Source of the DNA: Thelephora terrestris
Taxonomy: Eukaryota > Basidiomycota > Agaricomycetes > Thelephorales > Thelephoraceae
Direction: 5' to 3'
Length of the DNA stretch: 64,000 nt
NCBI GenBank assembly: GCA_015956445.1
Contig: WIUZ02000006.1
Location: 1,178,001-1,242,000, forward strand
Below the pieces are notes generated by a model. It ran no database searches, was not told the DNA's origin, and saw only the letters and a program-made list of their open reading frames with translations. Below, in pieces: positions 34,223 to 48,100 of this stretch (its first letter is position 1; each line of letters begins with the position of its first letter). Position numbers and translations under genes: made by a program.

Positions 34223-35331
34223 TCTCCCATGCCCGCTGCACTATGTAAACTATGCCGTGCTGACCATTTGCTCTCATGTATGTATTTACCATTACTGCAT
34301 CATATAACGCATCATCGATTTCTCCGTGGCTGTTTGCCGAAGACCCCGTCCATGGACCAGATCATACAATAATCGACTTGAATCCCTGCACCAGAGCCAG
34401 AGTTCGAGTTCGTGCGGACGAGGCTCCACAGCGACAAAACGTTCCCCGACCAGGGAAAATCAAATCGCGAGTCAACTTCCAAGGTATCGACTCGCAGACG
34501 GCACCGAACTACAGCGGTTTGTTGCCCTGTTTAAATTTGAGCTCGAGCGACGATTGCTGAAGATGTTTCGCAGACCCAAGGGGAATATCTAGTCCAGCGA
34601 GTGTAATTTCCTTTCAGACAATCAGGAGGGTCTGGGATTAGCAAACCGGGTAACGGAGCATACATCCGAAGTTAACGGCCCCAGACACGTCCATGACCTG
34701 AAGGAAGGAGTGCGACCCGCCGGTATTTCGGCCGTATTATCTTGCGCCGAACAGGTATATCTGAGGGTTATATAAAGCCCATCGCGGGGTCTCTCGCCTA
34801 CCATGAAAAGGGGTACTGCACCTTCGAGTCCTCCGGCTAGGATTCATTTCGAAGAAGGCACGCAAGGGTCTTTCACCAAAGAAAAACACTCTCCGGTTTC
34901 CTCCCTTCGTCCTCCGAGTCATCTTCGTCTTCCCAAACTCGTTCGCTGGGGATTAACGGCTCGAGATCCCCACAGCGGTTGATAACGACGTGCTTGGATT
35001 GAGATCTCGAGGGTGGGTGCCCTCCCGCTTTTTGGCTCGCTCCAGAGGGCCTGGGCCAGACCCGGTGAACGAGCGACTCGGAAGGCTTCTTCCAGATAGC
35101 CAATCACAGATCTAGCCTCAGTATGTCCACGACCGTTCTCGCTGAGCACTATGCTAGGCGAGGTGATCAACTCCAGGAAACGCCGGACACAGAGTGGAAA
35201 ACTAAAGAGTTGCTATTCATTTAGACAATCTCGGCCATGATTCTACACAGAGAGACAAAGTTATAGGGGCCCAATTCTAGTCGCAAGGGAAATGAGGATA
35301 AACAAGAGAGCGATTATTTGCCGCGAAGATA
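34223..35331. other. Spacer between HD1 and the TKL kinase
   Basis: About 1.1 kb. A plus-strand frame to 34592 ends ADGTELQRFVALFKFELERR then LLKMFRRPKGNI, coding-like but not recognised. A TATA box and short frame at 34769-34982 are listed separately. Two minus-strand frames near 34873-35170 have no family features. Confidence 0.4.
34769..34982 (+). other. TATA box followed by a short frame
   Basis: TATATAAA at 34769-34776 is followed 26 bp later by ATG at 34803 and a 59-codon frame (MKRGTAPSSPPARIHFEEG to DPHSG). It has no C-terminal CaaX motif, so it is not a pheromone precursor. The spacing is short for a fungal coding gene, so this may be chance. Confidence 0.2.
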
Positions 35332-37255
35332 CTACGAGCAGCGGCTCCCAAAGCGGCTCCTCCTGTATCTCCGCCTCCTATATCGATGGCATGTCTCTAG
35401 ACACCGAAGGACATCTTCAATATTCGGGCGGTCATTCGGGTGGGGTTCCCAGCACCTTTCCAACATCTTCCACAGACTATCCTTGAACAAGCTCGCCTCC
35501 CGACGAGGACGCTCTCCTTTCGCCACCTTCAAGAAAACGGTGAGGTCCGTGTATTCATGGTACGGCAGTTTCCCGCTGATGGTTTCGTATATGACCATTC
35601 CGAGAGCATAACAATCTGAAGATTTCGTCGGCCGGCTCCTTTCGAATCCACAGTGGTCCGGATCGATCAGCTCTGGACTCATCCACCGGACTGTGCCACT
35701 TTGTGCACAAGAGCTCGGGAAAAAAAGGTTTGCAGGGTCCGAGACGATTGTGACTAGACCGAAATCTGCCAGGCGGGCCTGGCCACTTCCATCGATTAGA
35801 ATGTTTGCCTTGATGGGTAAGCTCGTAAGACACAGAGTAGCCCAATTGATCTCAAACCTAAGCTTACACCCTTGAGGTCCCCATGAACCATTCCATTCTC
35901 ATGGAGGTAGATCAGCCCCTGCGCAACACCTGCCAGCTGGAGAATTCTTGGTTGTTAAAATGAGGGAGGCAAAGTTACAAACGGAGGACGTACGAGCTCA
36001 AGACGGTTGACCTCCGGATATTCTTCGACATATTGATTCATATTATATGGCATCCATTCTGACACCATTGCGAACCGGTTTTCTGACATCGATGCTCCTA
36101 TTAGCGGCAGGACATTGGGATGGCGGAGGAATCTCCACATGACAACCTCTTTGCAGAATCTCTGTGCATGACGTCATCATCGGCATATGGTGCACATAGA
36201 TCGAGCGACCCACGTTGATGACCCTCCGCAAATCGTCGTTTGAGTACATCCTGATAACCTTTACGGCCACATCCTGACCGCGATGTTCCCCCTTCCACAC
36301 GTCTGCATACCCTCCCCTGTACAGCGCATTGCTGGTTCGGTCGTAGCAAGCTTGGACCTGGAGGGCTCTCGGCAGAAGCGCGTAGTAACCACAAGTCCTG
36401 TACAACAGTTTAAGACATTGCCTTGGGGAACAAGGCAAAAGATCAGGCGCATGGAGTGCCTATTTAACGGAACGTGGCGATGCAAATCTCTGAGTAGATT
36501 TGTGGCGACAAGCAACTGTAGAACACACCTTATCCATTGCATCAATGAAGTTCTGTGCGTCGCTCTCAGAGAGACAGCGAAGCGTCTGCTCCCGGTTTTC
36601 ACTCGAGAGGATTGCGTTGATGAAGGAATGTGGCTCTTGCAGATCGAACCTACGCCTGACTAGGTGCCCACAAATCGTTTGGATATCGATCAGGATTTCG
36701 GCAAGGCCTGTGAGGACAGAGATGAAGTCGTACCACTCTCAGATACGGGGGTTGTAGCGCATTCGTCTACATCGGGAGGTGGTCTCATTGCGCAAAGGGA
36801 GGGAACGCCTCCCGTGTGGCTGTCAACATTTTCCTTGTTATGGTTTGTGCATGGGACGTTTTCGGGCCTGACCCTGGGACTGTTCAGTGTGGTAAGTAAG
36901 GGGGACTGAGTTTGATCAACGCGCCTCTCCGGATCCTCCCTCTCGAATTCGTCGAAGTCACCTAAATTCTTTCCTCGAAACGCGTTCTTCAACGCCTCCC
37001 ACGCCCTGGAACAGTAGCCAGACAGTGGCGCAGCGTATTTGTCATTGATCGTCATACCCTTGTTTGGGCATCAATAGAGTTCATCGTTGGATGCAAGGCG
37101 AGAGCACTGACCCAAATCAGCGCTAGGATAGTGCTTGTGACTCCAAATGCCTCCTTCCCTGGGAGGGCTTCGGCTACGCTATTCAAAACGGCGATCCAGA
37201 AGCTGAGTAGCGATAGTGCGATATTGTTCGCGTGGGTTGTTGTTGTCGTGATCAT
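35332..37255 (-). CDS. TKL-type protein kinase of the agaric expansion
   Basis: Well-supported exons (minus strand) are 35332-35808, 35868-35936, 35994-36161, 36214-36421 and one from 36526 to about 36715; 5' exons up to an ATG at about 37255 are likely but not resolved. An upstream helical region reads FISVLTGLAEILIDIQTICG then FINAILSSENREQTLRCLSE. The kinase domain has YRGGYADVWKGE (loop), VAVKVI, RFCKEVVMWRFLRHPNVLPL, HGDLKGANILIDG, DFGL and WMSPELIDP, then SSDCYALGMVIYETISG and RCWEPHPNDRP. Many agarics carry dozens of such kinases with unknown targets. Catalytic Lys, Asp and DFG are present, so it should be active. The hydrophobic start (NIALSLLSFWIAVLNSV) may be a helix bundle and not a membrane anchor. 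Confidence 0.75.
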
Positions 37256-38388
37256 TAGTGACTAGAGGAGCGGGGATGTGTTTGATCTGTGCTAACGATT
37301 GTGCGGGGTGTGATGTAAGCACAAAGTGCGCACGATGTTGCGCAGTCGGGTACCTCGGGTTGATGGGCCGGCGGGCTAAAGTATGGAGAGGAGTGCGCCC
37401 CAGAATGGGAGGTAGGACGTGAGTTTATATAAGAAATTCCTTCACCCTAGGTCGTAGATGTAAACCGCAAAGGAACGTTTATGGGTTTGCACCTTTACGA
37501 TCAAGCCAAGAACGGCGATCGTGTTAAGTGGTATCCCGATTTCCCACATGGCATACCGAGGAATTTTCAAGGCTCGTTATGAACCTACCTGTCCGCCGGT
37601 ATGGATTATGGATCATGGATCATGTAGTGTCCGGGCAGCAGAGTCCCCAAAAAGCGGAATTGTGTATTGATTCCCGGAAGCCACATATTGGACCTTGGCC
37701 CCAGCACCTGAGTTTCTTCGAATCCAGCGAGAACGCCCCAAGGTATCCATACTCAGGTCAGGGTCAGGGTTTGAGCGAGGAGGAGGGAGCCACCGGTGCA
37801 CCGGAAGAGGCGTCGCCCCCCTAGGTACCGTCCCCTCGCAAACCGTTCCTCCTCCGCCTCTGAATTCGAGGCTGGATTCCAGCCTATGCACCGGAGTCCA
37901 AGTCACCTTAGTCGAGATGAGATATCGTGACATCGGCGTGACGGATTTTGGCAGGAGGGTCACGCCGCGTGATCACACGGACGAGCTCAGCGCCCGGTGC
38001 CTGGCAGCCGCTGTTATGCCGTTTCCTCAGATCTCCAAGTCCTAGCTTATGTTGCCTACTTGCGTAGAACTTGATGGGAATTTGGTTTCCCAGTGGGCCG
38101 CGCCACAGTCGATATATCAATCAGATCCTGACAAGTACTAAGTAGTTGTGGTTTTTGGATACTTGACCCTGGCCCTATTCACGTTGATGAAACCGTCTGA
38201 GTCTCCCCGCTGTCGGATTCGCCTTGTCCACCTCTTTGGTTCAGACCCACTGGGGTGTGCGCCGCCGCCGCGCCCTGGCTGGGTAGACTCATTCAGGTTC
38301 AATCTTGGAGCCCTGATCGCCCGATTTTTTGTTGGGCGTATGAACAACTGTTTGTATATATAGATAAGGCCTTGAGAGCCCAGGTACA
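37256..38388. other. Spacer between the kinase and the F-box gene
   Basis: About 1.1 kb with no supportable gene. It carries the third copy of the near-palindrome AGGCTGGATTCCAGCCT, preceded by GAATTCG, at about 37862-37887, as at 8301. The GC-rich frames near 37700-38040 appear fortuitous. Confidence 0.45.
37868..37887. repeat. Dispersed near-palindromic 17-mer
   Basis: AGGCTGGATTCCAGCCT is an inverted repeat apart from its centre. It occurs here and at about 8222, and with one change at about 8301; two of the three are preceded by GAATTCG. It may be a remnant end of a small transposon. Confidence 0.4.
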
Positions 38389-39905
38389 TCACAATGCACT
38401 GGAACAATCCCATACCCAGAACCCACCCGTATTCATATCTCTGGGACGCGTACGGATCGTCCGTCTCTCACAAGTGATCACCGGCTTGCAGTCCAAGTAC
38501 TCAAATCCCCCATTCGCCTCTTCCTTCTTCACCGCAGACTCCAGCAGCCGCACACTAAAGTCCTCAATGCAACCATAAACGTCCACGCAGAGCACCAACC
38601 GAAACTTCCGTGCGTTGTGCATCTCGCGAAACACCCTCAGCTGTCGCGGGAACTCCCACAGATCTGGTCGATTGCGATGGCGGATGCAAATGGGGTCCGT
38701 GTCGCAGCGGTAGCAGGATGCCGACCCGCCAAAGTCTCTGTCGCGATAGATGATTACGACATCGAGCATTCCAGGAGATGCAACGGAGGAGAGCACGGTT
38801 TTCAGGAATTCAGGTGTCGCATCCCCCCCGCAGGAGATTAATTCTGCTGTGGTTTCGAATGTCCGAAGGGCCTTGTTCCGTGACAGATCAAAACGTAATC
38901 CCTGTCTTTTTGCTACAGATAGCTACGTTGAGTCCGCCTCCTCTCCTTCAGAAAAGAAAACTCACCATATGGATCAGTTTGGTACAACCTCAGCGTCTCC
39001 AGGGTCTCTGCGCACTTTTCCAAAAGGAGTGGTAGACACCTTACCCCGAAGAGGTCCATTTGATGGAACCGAAGCCCTCCAAAAAGCGTGACCATATCCT
39101 TCACAATCTGTGTCCTCGTGAATAACGCGAGCGTCAACCGTCCTCGCAGTGGGGGTGAGGAGGGGGGAATGAGCGTTGTGTCGGCCATATTCTCTTCTTC
39201 GTACCTGAGGGAAGCATAGCAAAGCTTGAGGTCTTGGAGATTCGGAAAGAGTCCGATGAAATACACGATCTGTCGGGATGAGCCATTTGGCTGTTTGAGG
39301 GCAAGGAACCGAAGTGTCGGTGAGAGGTGTCCGAAGTACCGTTGAAGGTCTGGCATGAAGCGATATAGTTGGAGATCATCTATCCCAAGTTCTTGGAGGT
39401 TCTTGAGCGCGGAAAAGTAACGCAGGTTGCGTTCATCCAGCCGTTCGGGAGTGAAACAGCCATGACTGCAACGCAACAGGCGGATCCGGAATCGTTTGAC
39501 GAGTGGGAGTAGGTCCAACTCGTACATCTTTTTGAGCGGCTCAGGCCACAAGCGCCTTTTGTCCTCCACCGGGGCCAAGGAGTCGTGATCTGTTGTGAGG
39601 GAGTGGTGAAGATCACGGAGGGTAGCGATGTACCAAGAACGACAAGTCAAGGAGCATGCTAGAAGAGTGGTTATGTCATCAATGAAGTAGGAGAGAACCT
39701 CTTCCACGAGTTCCACTGGGAGCCTGGTGATCGGAGATGAGCATACAATAGATGCCTTTGTGGCATCTGAATTAAAAAACGACTTGATTCCGGTTTTCGT
39801 TAGGCACCAAAATGTGTTGATAAGGGATTGGTTAGCTGCAGTAGCGTTAGCAAAACACGATAGCGATGAGATACGGGGTAGATAGGCACTTGTTAGTGTG
39901 GACAT
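38389..39905 (-). CDS. F-box protein with leucine-rich C-terminal region
   Basis: Exons (minus strand) 39905-38966 and 38912-38389 encode 487 aa, with one 53-nt intron. The F-box is at about residues 59-100 (ITRLPVELVEEVLSYFIDD then LACSLTCRSWYI). Leucine-rich patches follow: LKNLQELGIDDLQLY, LSPTLRFLALKQ, FPNLQDLKLCYASL and LEKCAETLETLRLY. The last exon reads TFETTAELISCGGDATPEFL, VVIIYRDRDFGG and ARKFRLVLCVDVYG. It belongs to the expanded agaric F-box class and not to the duplicated pair elsewhere in this window. Its target is unknown. ATG 39905 was chosen because upstream in-frame codons lack another ATG. Confidence 0.75.
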
Positions 39906-40053
39906 ATGTGTCTTTGTCACCAGTGTTGTTATTACTGTGAGTTCTCGCCAGGGGAGGTAGGATCGGGGAGAAGGAATTCTGGACGGGGTGATGGTGATGG
40001 TTATGGGTCAGTGCGGCTCATCGATCGGATCGGCTGCAGACCGATGCTCACCG

Positions 40054-40407
40054 AGGGAAGTGGGTTTGGAATGAACCTAGCAATCCCACCCCCTTTGGCC
40101 GTCTCCTCTACCTACATCCAACAATGCCCCTTTTGGAGTCTCTTCGGCCAATATTTGGCCCTCTCACAGATGTGCTCAGTAAGGTGAAGCCAAAGCTTTT
40201 GGAAGTGCGGATGGATCTAGTTGTAAGTGTTCCAGGTCAATTATGTTTGCAAAATCTCACCAAGCACAGCAAGTTGAGTTAGAGGTGAATCGACGCCAAG
40301 CAACTGGTAGTAGTTCTACGCTCCAACATGAGGATCACCTCAACGCCGATCGCTTGCGCATAGTTCCAGCACCCAGCAGAGAAAACATAGACACATGTGT
40401 TGATCTG
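40054..40407 (+). other. Host segment X-Y, copied in inverted orientation in the repeat nest
   Basis: X (40054 to about 40225) and Y (about 40224-40407) are contiguous here. X recurs inverted at 60942-61112 and Y inverted at 62310-62497. A frame through X (KWVWNEPSNPTPFGRLLYLH then LESLRPIFGPLTDVLSK) can be joined by a GT-AG intron (about 40224-40270) to Y (QVELEVNRRQATGSSS, DRLRIVPAPSRENID), so it may be a host gene piece cut by the U1 insertion at 40408. I do not recognise the protein. Confidence 0.6.
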
Positions 40408-40443
40408 TATGGCGGTCGAAGTGCACAAAAAATATGCTCGCGC

Positions 40444-42004
40444 TGTCGGACCCCAGGATTATCATTATTTATTTACGATTTTACGCACAATTTATAGTCA
40501 ACAAGTTGAACAATGGATTATTTAAATGATTAAAGAATTATTTAAGCCTGATGAGATTAGATAACAGAAAGTCTAATTATAATCCATTCTAGATAAGATA
40601 AGATAAGGATCCTACAGATTAGATCAAGAGATCAGATAGCCATGGAAAGCCCTAGAACATCATGGAACTTCCTGGAACACGCTGGAAAGTGCTGGAACAT
40701 TCTAGAAGGTGACGGAACGTCACAAATGTGATAACTTGTCACACCAAGAATGCTATGGAAGCAGATGGAACATGACGGAATATTATGGAACATTGTGGAA
40801 AGTGCTGGAATGTTCTGGAACATTCTTGTGTAAAATAGTATATATAGACCTCAACCCCACTTCTAAGAGAAGAACAGGTACCTACTGCTCAGGAGAAAAG
40901 CACAGTTTGCTCTATCCTCACATCAGCTGAGCATCTTTTTGCTCAGTGTCTCTTTTCCCCCCCCACTTTACATCTACCCCCTCTCTCTCTACATCTACCC
41001 CCTAAAGTATCTACCTCAATTCCCTTAGGACTGATTGGTTGAGTGATTTGAGCAATCACATACCATATTTTAGCCCTACCCTCTGTGAGAAGAAGTTCTA
41101 AGTCAGAAGAACTGAATAAGCTTAGTACACTTGAGACGTTGGAATCTTGGTATCTGTAGTACTAAAGTCTGAAACTTTAGGCAGATAACCCCACCTCAGA
41201 GAAGTGACTGACTGAGTGACAGCCAGATTTAGCAGTACCACAAGGACTTACGACATATTTTACGACATAGGTTTATTATCTGAAGATTATTGAAGACATA
41301 TCAGTTAGACGTACTAGACGTCACCTGCAGCAAAGTTTAGGGTATCAGTTATACCCTCCCAGTTTTACGACATATCTTGTCACCTTTACAACATATCTAG
41401 CACAGCCCCAGGTGTAAGTGTACACCTTCCCTTTTAGGTCTAGTCACACGACACAGCCTCAGCACAGCCTTAGGCATAGCCCTAAGCACAGCATCAATAC
41501 ACAGCCTCAATACACAGCCTTAGGCACAGCCCTAAGCACAGCCCTAAGCACAGCATCAAAGCACAGCCTTAGGAATTCAGCCTCAAACACACCATTTGAG
41601 CACCCCCCTCTTTCCCCCTCCCCTTTGGTCTACCCCAGTAGATCATCCCCTCCACTCTTGATCCCCCCCTTAGATCAGGAACTCCATTCCCATCAAATCA
41701 CCACCAAACCCCCACACACCAGATAAGCGTCTAATCAAGGAACAGGAACAACTGAGTGATATAGTACGTCTGATTCCCTTGGAATAATACTGAAGGACAC
41801 ACTCACAGAGTAGATCCCTCAGCGAACTCATCAGGTCCGAGAGCCGGAAAGAGGAACCCCGCTCACCCTGTGGAGTTGTTAGTCGAGTTCATAGACTACT
41901 CAACCAGCCTGCTTAGCTTCTATACACTTAGTCTCTAAGCGAACCAACTGGGTCTAGTTATCTTCTGTATAGAACATAACACTACACCACCCACGAGCAC
42001 GACA
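40444..42004 (+). repeat. 5' LTR of the giant element
   Basis: 1561 bp, TG...CA ends. It contains many repeats of TGGAACAT-like motifs in its first part, a TATATAGACC promoter-like box, and CACAGCC/TTAGG repeats later. Confidence 0.93.
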
Positions 42005-42006
42005 AC

Positions 42007-42024
42007 TGGAGCCCACGGCGAGGG
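42007..42024 (+). other. Primer-binding site of the giant element
   Basis: TGGAGCCCACGGCGAG starts two bases after the 5' LTR, the usual place and TGG start for a tRNA-primed site. The matching tRNA was not identified. Confidence 0.6.
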
Positions 42025-42110
42025 AATCCAGTGTAAATACACATATCACCCAAGACACCATACATACCATTAGACCCTTATCCACCCCTATCCCCCTCCC
42101 TACTACTACC

Positions 42111-45100
42111 ATGACTCGTTTGTCTGAATCTGAGAATGAACGGTCCCCAACCACTAGGAATGAGGAATTCTTCCCCTATACTGGTTCCTATTTGGAACTA
42201 CCTTCCCCTAACAGATCACGTGCTCCACGTACATTCAATGGAGAACCTCACAGTCTGGAACCTTTCCTGGAAACCTATGAACACCTCTGTGAACGTTACA
42301 GGATTATTGCATCCAGAGAAAAGTACCAAGGACTTGTCAGGTATTGCAGTGACAAGGTAGCTCGGAAACTCCGGAGCTTGCCTTCCCATGCCAATAGAGA
42401 TTATATTGAACTCTTGAAGGATTTAGAATACTTCTTTGGAGAAAAAGAGGTATGCCTAAACATGGGAAAAATCGAGGGATTTACAGCTAAATGGAGACAA
42501 CACAAGATGCGTACTCTCCATGACTTCAAGAAGTACCAGTTAGATTTTTGGAAACTGGTAGGCTTAGCTAAAGAGAAGAAGAGAATCTCCAACAGGGAGG
42601 TTCGCAGATACTTCTGGGAAGGACTGAATGGGTCCCTCAGAAGGCAGCTGGAATCACATATGAGAATGGTGAACCCAGATTTGGACGTAACCATCCCATT
42701 TGAGATCTCAGACATTGAAAGAGCTGCAAACTCTGTTCTCAACCCCAATAGGTTTGACCAGCACCTCACAACTAGGACTGGGTACGATTCCTCCGAATCA
42801 GACTCAGACTCAGATGCAGAAGATGACAAAGACAAGGACAAAGGATACAGTTCAGAAGACGAATCTGATGTTGAAGTAAAACCCCTTACTCAACGAAGAA
42901 CACCCCCTACCCCTCCCAAGACACCCCCTAGAACCAAGAAGCGTAAAGGCAAAGGTGACAGAGACCTCAACAAGCTTGTTGAAGAAATGAGCAGCTTAAA
43001 GATAACGGAACCAGAGTACTTCGTTAAGTATGTTCATCTCGTCAGAGAATATCCTGAGCTTAAAGACGTAGTGGAAGCGCCTGCAAGACAAGGTGCCAAC
43101 AAACCCTTTAGGCAAAATGGACAGTTTCAGAGAGACCCTCCTCCCCATCAGCAATTCAATAACCCACCCCGACAACCCTTCAACTCCCCTTCCCAACAAC
43201 GTTTCAACCCAACATCTCAACAATCGGGAAAACCCCCTCAGCAATCATATTCATTGGGGACAGGATCCAATGCAATTGGTCAGAACTTCACTTGCTTTGG
43301 TTGTGGAGAACAAGGACACCACATCAGGTATTGTGAAGAAGTAAACAAGCTGGTACAGAAAGGTAAAGTAGTCAGAGAACCAGTCAGTGGTAGACTCCGA
43401 CGACCTGATGGATCACGAATTATCCGTTCGCAAGATGAAACCTGGGTTCAAGCAATTAAACGTGAAGTAGCAGAAGTGCATTTCACGGAAATTATAGCAT
43501 ATGAGCCTAGTGTAGATTTAACAGACAATTATCTAGAAGTGGAACGTGAAGAAGATGATGCTAGCTCAGATGAGCAAGAAGAATTAGGATGGGCCTCTGG
43601 GCAAGTAGCTAACTATCAAGCTTATGGAGTACAAAGGACACAAGGCATCACTAATGTTCATCGTAAAGAAGCAGCTCGAGGAATCTTACCTAGCGGACCC
43701 CAAGGAATGAAGAAATTCCCCAGGAGTGACAAAGCACAAAGTTTGGGTAGGAAAGAAATCCCCATCAACCCAGGCGTCAACCTTAATGCCAACAAGGCAG
43801 GGAACCCCAAAGGAATGGGTACCGTAGACATCAACAAGAGCGTAGTTAAGTTGAAACCTAATGAACAAACGGTGCCAATGGATGTTGATAAGGCAGTCCT
43901 GATGAAACCTGGTAAGGGTTTTAGGAAGGAGCCTGCGCATCAACTTAAGCCCAACATCGTCAAAGTCACTAATCCCGGGCCTACAGGAAGAAATTGTTCA
44001 GAAATTACTAATGAAATTCTGAGCACTCCAGTTACCCTAACTGTACAGGAGATAGTGAATAATTCGCCTTTTTTGCGACGAGGCCTAGCGACCGCGATGA
44101 GACCACATCGTGAGGTTTTAGGCCCAACTCAGGAGAAAACAGGCTTTGTCGGAGAGGTTTACGAGGACCATAATATGGACCCATCTGATGAAGACATGTC
44201 AATCCAGGAAGAAGATGACGAAGAAGAAAACTACCTCAATGATCGAATGCTAGAACCTCAGATAAACCAGGACAGAGGAGATCTGTTGAAAATTCCAGTG
44301 AAAGTAGGAGAGGCCCAAATGACTGGAATATTTGACAGTGGATCTCAGCTCAACATCATAAGCCAGGAATTGGCTGAGAGCGCCGGAATACCTTGGTTAA
44401 CAGCTGATAAATACCAAATTCAGTTAGTTTCAGTCGATGGTAACCTGACCAAATGCGCCGGAATGGTACCAATGGCTGAGATGATAATCCAAACTGATGA
44501 TGGACCAGTATCAACCAGAGGTAACCTGTTTGTTAAGCCCCATGCTGGATTCCAGTTGCTCCTAGGAAGACCCTGGGGACGACGGAATCGAGCCCATCTC
44601 TTTGAAGACAAAGAAGGGTCAAGAATAGCATTCTTAACTAAGACAGGGTGGCACAACATAACCCCTCTTGCTAATCTAAGAAAGACAAGTAACCCTGGGC
44701 AACTGCCCAAAAGGAAGCAAAGGCAAACAGCACAAGTCTATGCTGCTCAAGGATCCCATACCATCGAAGAAGGAGAGGTACCTGAGACAGAAGCAGAAGA
44801 AGAAGAAGAGTACGACTTTGAGAGCAATAATGCCTACATTGGTTCTCAAGCCCTGGAAGACAGAAGAGAAGATTTCCCCTACACACCTCTGAATATTGGA
44901 GAGATAGAACCCCCTACCCCGGCACAGCGTCGAATGATTATAGAGATTGAAGATGAAGAAGATGAAAGGAGAGAAGAAGAGAACAGAGAAGTTCAAGCAC
45001 CGGAGAACCCGAGAAATGCACCGGAAACAAGCAACCCAACAGAAGAAGAAACCGTTGATTCGGAACTCTATGAAACATTTATTGATAAGGTACTAGACGG

Positions 45101-48100
45101 TGTATCTAACCAAGAATGGAATGAGTTTCAGGGATTAATGGCACAGGAAAAGCAGCGTGACGAAGAACGATGGAAGAGGCTATGTAAGAAGGAAACTAGC
45201 CCAGAAGCAATGGATCAGGATGACTCGGACTCAAGTGACCAACGGAACGAAGAATGGAACGAAGAAATCGAGCCGTCGCAAACCCTAGCTACCCCCACGG
45301 AAGAACCCGGCCGAAGTCCGCCGACAAGTACCCGAATTACCCAAAAGGGAAAAGACAACCTCGAGGGAACAAGTAAGGTACAGTTAACTAAACTACGACG
45401 AACAAGACGGACGCGGTACTTAACGGAACGCGCAAAGGGCGCCGAGTATCAGAGGTACATAGGTAAGTATCGACATAAAGAAAGGCAGACGCGCGAGATG
45501 ACGCGTACCCGACGGAAGGGTGACGCAGCCGAAGTCTACTCGTGTGGACTAAGCGTGCAAGAACTACTCGACGAACTAGGCGAAGGGACTAATGACGATG
45601 ACGTAGCCGACGAAGACAGTGAAAGGCCCGGATCGGCAACCAGGTACCGCCGAAGTTATGAAACGGATGATGAAGACGACGCCCTGACGTCAGATGAGTC
45701 ACGGGATCACGAGGTTCCCGAAAAGGAAAGACTTACCCCCCGAGAAGCCCGAGCGTGCAGTCTTGAACGGCAAGACAACCGAGAAGACCCAAGAAGGTTA
45801 ATAGCCGGCGGAGAAGGCTACGAAGACCTGACGCCAGACGAAATGGACGCCGAAGAAGACACGGACACCGGAGTTAACGAAACGGACCCAATTTCGAGGG
45901 AAAAACTTACCACGAATAGTTTAGCCCGAGATGAAGGAGTCTCTGAAGGACTGGACCCGACCCAAATAGGTAAGTATTTGGACCCTGCAAAGAAGGATCT
46001 TCAAGGATGCCGTACAGCTAGTAATTTAGATAGTGGTGAGACACGCGCATATGAGTCTAGCCACGGATTAGAAGAACTTAGCTTGTTGGCAACGAACGAA
46101 GAAGGATTGATTAAAGAACCTAGCACGGAACGGGTCAGGTCAAAAGACGAAGGAAGAAGATCTCAGGACGTACCGTTTGACGCCGCCGAAAACTCGTCAA
46201 AGGCGGACGAATCAAACGCCGTGAGCGAGACAGGGTGCCGTAACCCAGAAAGGCTGTGCGACGAACAAGGTACACACGGCCTCGAAGAAGGAGTAGCTGA
46301 ATCCGGACTGGCAGCGGAATCAGGCGACATGGAAGATGAGCCTAAACCACGAATCAGTAAAACCGTCCCACGAAGGCCGGAGGTATTCGCCGCAAAAGGC
46401 AATAAACCATGGGTACAAACCGTAGAAAATATGGAGTGTGTCGTAACGCCCGAAAGCGACACCGATCCGCAGCGCCAATATATTGACGAACATAGAACGG
46501 ATAACGAACCCGACCTAGGACAGGAAAGGAAAGGAACATCGACGCCGGAGCCAGGAGATCGTCTTAATGAAGACGGATTGAGTCGAGAAGAAGACATGGA
46601 AGCCGGATATGGAACGGCGGAAGACGGAGACGGACGCAGTAGTCCGGTAGATAGTGAGTTCAGCGATGAACGAGAACCATTTGGTATGAAGTACATACCG
46701 AAGCCGGACTACCTGCCAAGAGGACTATTGGCGTCCAAAGAAATGACGATCTACGGCATCGACGACGCCCGGCGCGAACGACACATCTTCGCGAAAGATG
46801 TGACTCTGGCCTTAGAAGACCCAACCGGCGAACCTGTGATGTATCATGGGGACGTCACAATGCGGTTAGACGAGCCAGAGCCGGGGTCAGTATTATATGT
46901 GCCTAAAAGAGACAAGGTCAAGAAGGCGTATAACTTTGTGTTCAGCAAGAGCCTATCCCTCAACCAATCAATAACACTGCTGACGGAGACAAGGAAAACC
47001 GACACACCTGAAGGTAACGAGATCAAATGGAACGGCCTAACCCAGTACGAGCTGGAGGCCGTGATCGATGAATTGGAACGGGACCCGCTGATAAAGAGTG
47101 GAGAAACGCGGTCGTACTCGATTCAAAAGAAAAGTGATGGAACGGTCGAGGTCAGGAACGGATTCAGTCACATGAGAACCTGGAAACAAAAGAAGGAGAA
47201 GCCGCAAGAGAAAGAAACGACGGATGAGGAATGGATCGACGACGGATTCCGCTATGGCATTGTGGAAAACCAGTTGAAACGTAAACCGACTTCCAAATCG
47301 GGAAGTGACCCACCGGCCTCCGATCGAAAGTTAGACGCCAATGGACAAGGAAGGGATAGCGATCCAAGTCACGGTGAAACGAGCCGTTCGGTCGGTCTGG
47401 GAAACTCGTGGACTTGTAACGAGGGACCAGACGACCTACGAAGTCAAGGAGAAAAAGAATTAGTTAATGTATTTCGTATAAAAGAAACTGAACTCACGGA
47501 TGAGGAAAATCCGGCTACCCCTACACCTCTCACCCCAGGATCTGCAAAGACGGAGTCAGCAAATAATGGTAAGTGTTCTTGTGGACGTTTGGACGTCCCC
47601 GAGCTCACGAGGACCTCTGTACAGACGGAATTGGCTCCTTCTATGAGGGACAGACCCCCCAGTCCGCCTTCCCGATACCGTATTATCGACTTACCGGTCC
47701 CCGAGAACGTCCCCAGCGTGGGCGAGGTAGTCGACGTCGATATCCCGCCACCAGAGGAACGAAGCCCAGGTATCCTAGCAGCGGCGCACATAACCCAGCT
47801 CCCCGACCCTACTCTGGGCCCCGACGAGATCTCATACTTCGCGTACGGCGCCATAATCGTCGGTGGCGGAAAGGACCAGCCCCCATTCGTACGCAGGGGA
47901 CAAGCTTATGTCCGCCTCTTCACCTCAAACTTGGACAACTTACCCGATAGACCCCTACCCCCTCCTGCGCCTCGAGTCCTGGAAGCATGCTCCAGCATCT
48001 TCCAAGGGTCGAGGAACCCTACGCCCGACACCCAGGTGTACCTTCAAGTACCCCGGAACACCCCCTTCGAAGATCAGTCCGTTGCACGACAATCAGCTTC

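Noticed and set aside
34803-34982. Short frame after a TATA box as a pheromone precursor
   Set aside because: It has no C-terminal CaaX, and no pheromone-receptor gene is in the window.
46163-46696. 177-codon minus-strand frame inside ORF1 of the LTR element
   Set aside because: Shadow frame of the acidic repeats in ORF1.
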